Source of the DNA: Pseudomonadota bacterium
GTDB taxonomy: Bacteria > Pseudomonadota > Gammaproteobacteria > Burkholderiales > Burkholderiaceae_D
Direction: 5' to 3'
Assembly: GCA_018241865.1 (NCBI GenBank)
Contig: JAFECY010000190.1
Span: 1 to 8,228, forward strand
Length of the DNA: 8,228 nt
The translations under genes were made by a program, and so were the position numbers. Under the pieces are notes generated by a model. That model did no database searches. It was not told the DNA's origin and was given only the letters and a program-made list of their open reading frames with translations. Shown one piece after another: positions 6,247-8,228 of this stretch (positions are counted from its first letter, which is position 1; every line of letters starts with the position of its first letter).

Positions 6247-7368
6247 ATGAACATGCCGAACACGACACTGTTGAAAAAAATGCTGGGCGCCATGCTGTGC
6301 GCCGTGGTGCTGACGCCGTTTGCCCATGCCGAACGCCTCAAGGATTTGGCTAGCATTCAAGGCGTGCGTCAAAACCAATTGATCGGTTACGGTTTGGTGG
6401 TCGGCCTCGATGGCAGCGGCGACCAAACCACGCAGACCCCGTTCACCGTGCAAAGCGTGGTCAGCATGCTGCAACAGATGGGCGTGAATGTGCCGGCATC
6501 GAATTCTTTGCAGTTGAAGAACGTCGCGGCGGTAATGGTGACGGCGTCGCTACCGGCTTTCGCGCAGCCGGGTCAGACGCTCGACGTGACCGTTTCTTCG
6601 ATGGGTAATGCGAAGAGTTTGCGCGGCGGCACGCTGTTGATGACGCCATTGAAAGGTGCGGACAATCAGATTTACGGTATGGCGCAGGGTAACGTGTTGG
6701 TCAGCGGCGCAGGGGCGGCCGCACCGGGAGCCAAGGCGCAGATCAATCATTTGAGCGTGGGCCGCATCTCGGGCGGCGCAACGGTGGAACGTGCGGTGCA
6801 GAGTTCGGTCGGTCAGGGCGACGCCGTGTTTGTTGAATTAAATGACACGGATTTTTCCACCGCTAGCAAAGTGGTGGATGCCGTCAACAAACGTTTCGGC
6901 GCAGGCACTGCGGCGGCGCAAGACGGTCGCGTGATCCGTGTGCGCGCACCGATGGACAGCAGCGCCCGCGTGGCCTTCCTCGGCGAATTGGAAAGCGTCG
7001 TGTTGACGCCGGCGCAGACGATGGCGAAAGTGATTCTCAATGCGCGCACCGGCTCGGTGGTGATGAATCAAGCGGTGACGCTGGAAAACTGTGCCGTTTC
7101 GCACGGCAACCTGTCGATCGTGGTGACGACCGACAGCACGGCCAGCCAACCAGCGCCGTTGTCTGGCGGTCAAACTGTGGTGACGCAGACCTCGCAAATC
7201 GATATCAAAAAAGAGCCCGGTCAAGTCATGTTGCTCAAGGGCGGTGCGTCGCTGGCGGACGTGGTCAAGGCGCTGAACGCCATCGGCGCCACACCACAAG
7301 ACCTGCTGGCGATTCTGCAGGCAATGAAAGCGGCAGGGTCGCTGCGCGCCGAATTGGAAATCATCTGA
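6247..7368 (+). CDS. flgI: FlgI, P-ring protein
   Basis: FlgI is secreted to the periplasm and forms the P ring in the peptidoglycan layer, with the help of FlgA. It is 373 aa against about 365 in E. coli. Residues 1-28 are a Sec signal peptide: K10 and K11, a hydrophobic segment at 12-25, cleavage at AHA/E29. The mature protein opens with ERLKDLASIQGVRQNQLIGY and then GLVVGLDGSGDQT, a hallmark of FlgI. Other family blocks are MLQQMGVNVP and the end GATPQDLLAILQAM with LRAELEII. Mature FlgI has one cysteine, C282; at residue 365, where enteric FlgI has a second cysteine (from memory), there is a serine. The ribosome site is weak (GGACGGG at 6233-6239), and an ATG at 6253 is also possible. Confidence 0.97.
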   Translation: MNMPNTTLLKKMLGAMLCAVVLTPFAHAERLKDLASIQGVRQNQLIGYGLVVGLDGSGDQTTQTPFTVQSVVSMLQQMGVNVPASNSLQLKNVAAVMVTASLPAFAQPGQTLDVTVSSMGNAKSLRGGTLLMTPLKGADNQIYGMAQGNVLVSGAGAAAPGAKAQINHLSVGRISGGATVERAVQSSVGQGDAVFVELNDTDFSTASKVVDAVNKRFGAGTAAAQDGRVIRVRAPMDSSARVAFLGELESVVLTPAQTMAKVILNARTGSVVMNQAVTLENCAVSHGNLSIVVTTDSTASQPAPLSGGQTVVTQTSQIDIKKEPGQVMLLKGGASLADVVKALNAIGATPQDLLAILQAMKAAGSLRAELEII

Positions 7369-7389
7369 CCCTATTCAAGCCATCTCGTC

Positions 7390-8228
7390 ATGATTAATTC
7401 CACCGACCTCTCCGGCAAACTGGCATTCGACGCTCGGGACTTGAATGCGCTCAAGGGTGCGGCGGCACAGAATTCGCCCGAGGCGCTGAAGACAGTCGCC
7501 AAGCAATTCGAGGCGCTGTTCATGAACATGGTGATGAAGAGCATGCGCGAAGCCACACCGCAGGACGGCATGTTCAATAACGATCAGACCAAAATGTTTA
7601 CCTCGATGCTGGATCAGCAGATCAGCCAAAACATGGCGAATCGCGGCATCGGCTTGGCTGATGTGTTGGTACGTCAGTTGTCGAGCCAACGCACTGTCAT
7701 CCCGCCGGATGCGGAAGCAAAGCCCATGCCGTTGGAACGTGCGTCGGAAGGCGTGCTGGACGGCGATACGGCACCGGCGCTGGGTTTGCCGCTGAATCGT
7801 CAAGCGCAGATTGCTGCTTTTCAGGAACAGTTGCGCATGCAGGGCGACAGCCTGTCTTCCGTCACCGGCTTGCCGGGGCAGCAGGATTTGTTCGGCAAGA
7901 CCGCGATGGGTGCGATCAACGCGATCGGTGATGCCAAAGCAGACAAAGTGGACAAAGCCATGCGTGCTGCGCGCCCGGCGCATGTGCAGGCCTTTGCGGA
8001 TCGGCTTGGCAAATCGGCCGAAGAAGCCAGCCTGACCACCGGCATTCCGGCGAAATTCATGCTTGGCCAAGCCGCGCTGGAAACCGGCTGGGGGCGGCAC
8101 GAAATCAAGACCACGGACGGTAGCAACAGCCACAACGTGTTCGGTATCAAGGCCGGGCCGGGTTGGAAAGGCAAGACCGTGACCGCCACCACCACCGAAT
8201 ATGTCAACGGCGTGGCGCAGCGGCGGCA
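7390..8228 (+). CDS. flgJ: FlgJ, rod cap and peptidoglycan hydrolase (3' end outside window)
   Basis: FlgJ caps the growing rod and opens the peptidoglycan for it to pass. The window holds 279 codons plus two bases; the family is usually somewhat over 300 aa, so only the C-terminus is missing. Residues 15-25 (DARDLNALKGA) are the typical start, and 38-97 form the rod-binding domain with AKQFEALFMNMVMKSMREAT and GIGLADVLVRQL. A linker of about 100-190 follows. The glucosaminidase-type domain starts near 198 with HVQAFADRLGKSAEEASLTT. E231 in LGQAALETGWG is the expected catalytic glutamate, and HNVFGIKAGPGWKGK at 248-262 is also characteristic. No clear ribosome site precedes the ATG. The gene is in the same frame as flgI, 21 nt after its stop, with no in-frame ATG, GTG or TTG in the gap. 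Confidence 0.96.
   Translation, partial: MINSTDLSGKLAFDARDLNALKGAAAQNSPEALKTVAKQFEALFMNMVMKSMREATPQDGMFNNDQTKMFTSMLDQQISQNMANRGIGLADVLVRQLSSQRTVIPPDAEAKPMPLERASEGVLDGDTAPALGLPLNRQAQIAAFQEQLRMQGDSLSSVTGLPGQQDLFGKTAMGAINAIGDAKADKVDKAMRAARPAHVQAFADRLGKSAEEASLTTGIPAKFMLGQAALETGWGRHEIKTTDGSNSHNVFGIKAGPGWKGKTVTATTTEYVNGVAQRR

Noticed and set aside
1..8228. An undescribed system, mobile element, CRISPR array or RNA gene
   Set aside because: Every large ORF with family signatures is a standard flagellar gene in standard order. No transposase, terminal inverted repeats, spaced direct repeats, tRNA or rRNA sequence was seen.

Overview
The window is a piece of a bacterial flagellar locus. It contains flgA on the minus strand, reading leftward, and a divergent plus-strand cluster flgB-flgC-flgD-flgE-flgF-flgG-flgH-flgI-flgJ. 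The last gene, flgJ, is cut by the right edge. The organism looks like a Gram-negative proteobacterium: there are P- and L-ring genes (flgI, flgH), a flgA chaperone gene with a signal peptide, and a two-domain FlgJ carrying a peptidoglycan hydrolase. Gene order, moderately high GC and protein style (for example the two-cysteine FlgA core) suggest a betaproteobacterium, perhaps Burkholderiales/Oxalobacteraceae-like. The lineage is an inference from pattern, not a database result.

Layout: 1-89 lies downstream of flgA and carries a minus-strand sigma-28 (FliA) promoter with an exact match to the enteric consensus. It points off the left edge, where flgM would be expected. Positions 90-806 are flgA (minus). 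Positions 807-997 form the divergent control region, with a second FliA-like promoter facing flgA, a 14-bp palindrome, a weak sigma-70-like candidate facing flgB and a tiny ORF with a strong ribosome site. Positions 998-8228 are flgB to flgJ, all on the plus strand. Gaps are 5-36 nt except 105 nt between flgE and flgF (with an 11-bp hairpin), 90 nt between flgF and flgG, 29 nt between flgG and flgH, and 21 nt between flgI and flgJ.

How the genes work together: FlgB, FlgC, FlgF and FlgG are the rod. FlgJ caps the growing rod and cuts the peptidoglycan. FlgA helps FlgI assemble into the periplasmic P ring, and the lipoprotein FlgH forms the outer-membrane L ring. FlgD caps the growing hook, which is built of FlgE. 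The set is a complete hook-basal-body module without visible frameshifts or insertions.

I found no undescribed system here. The points most worth a second look are regulatory (two FliA-type promoters, the palindrome, the flgE-flgF hairpin) plus one residue-level oddity in FlgI.
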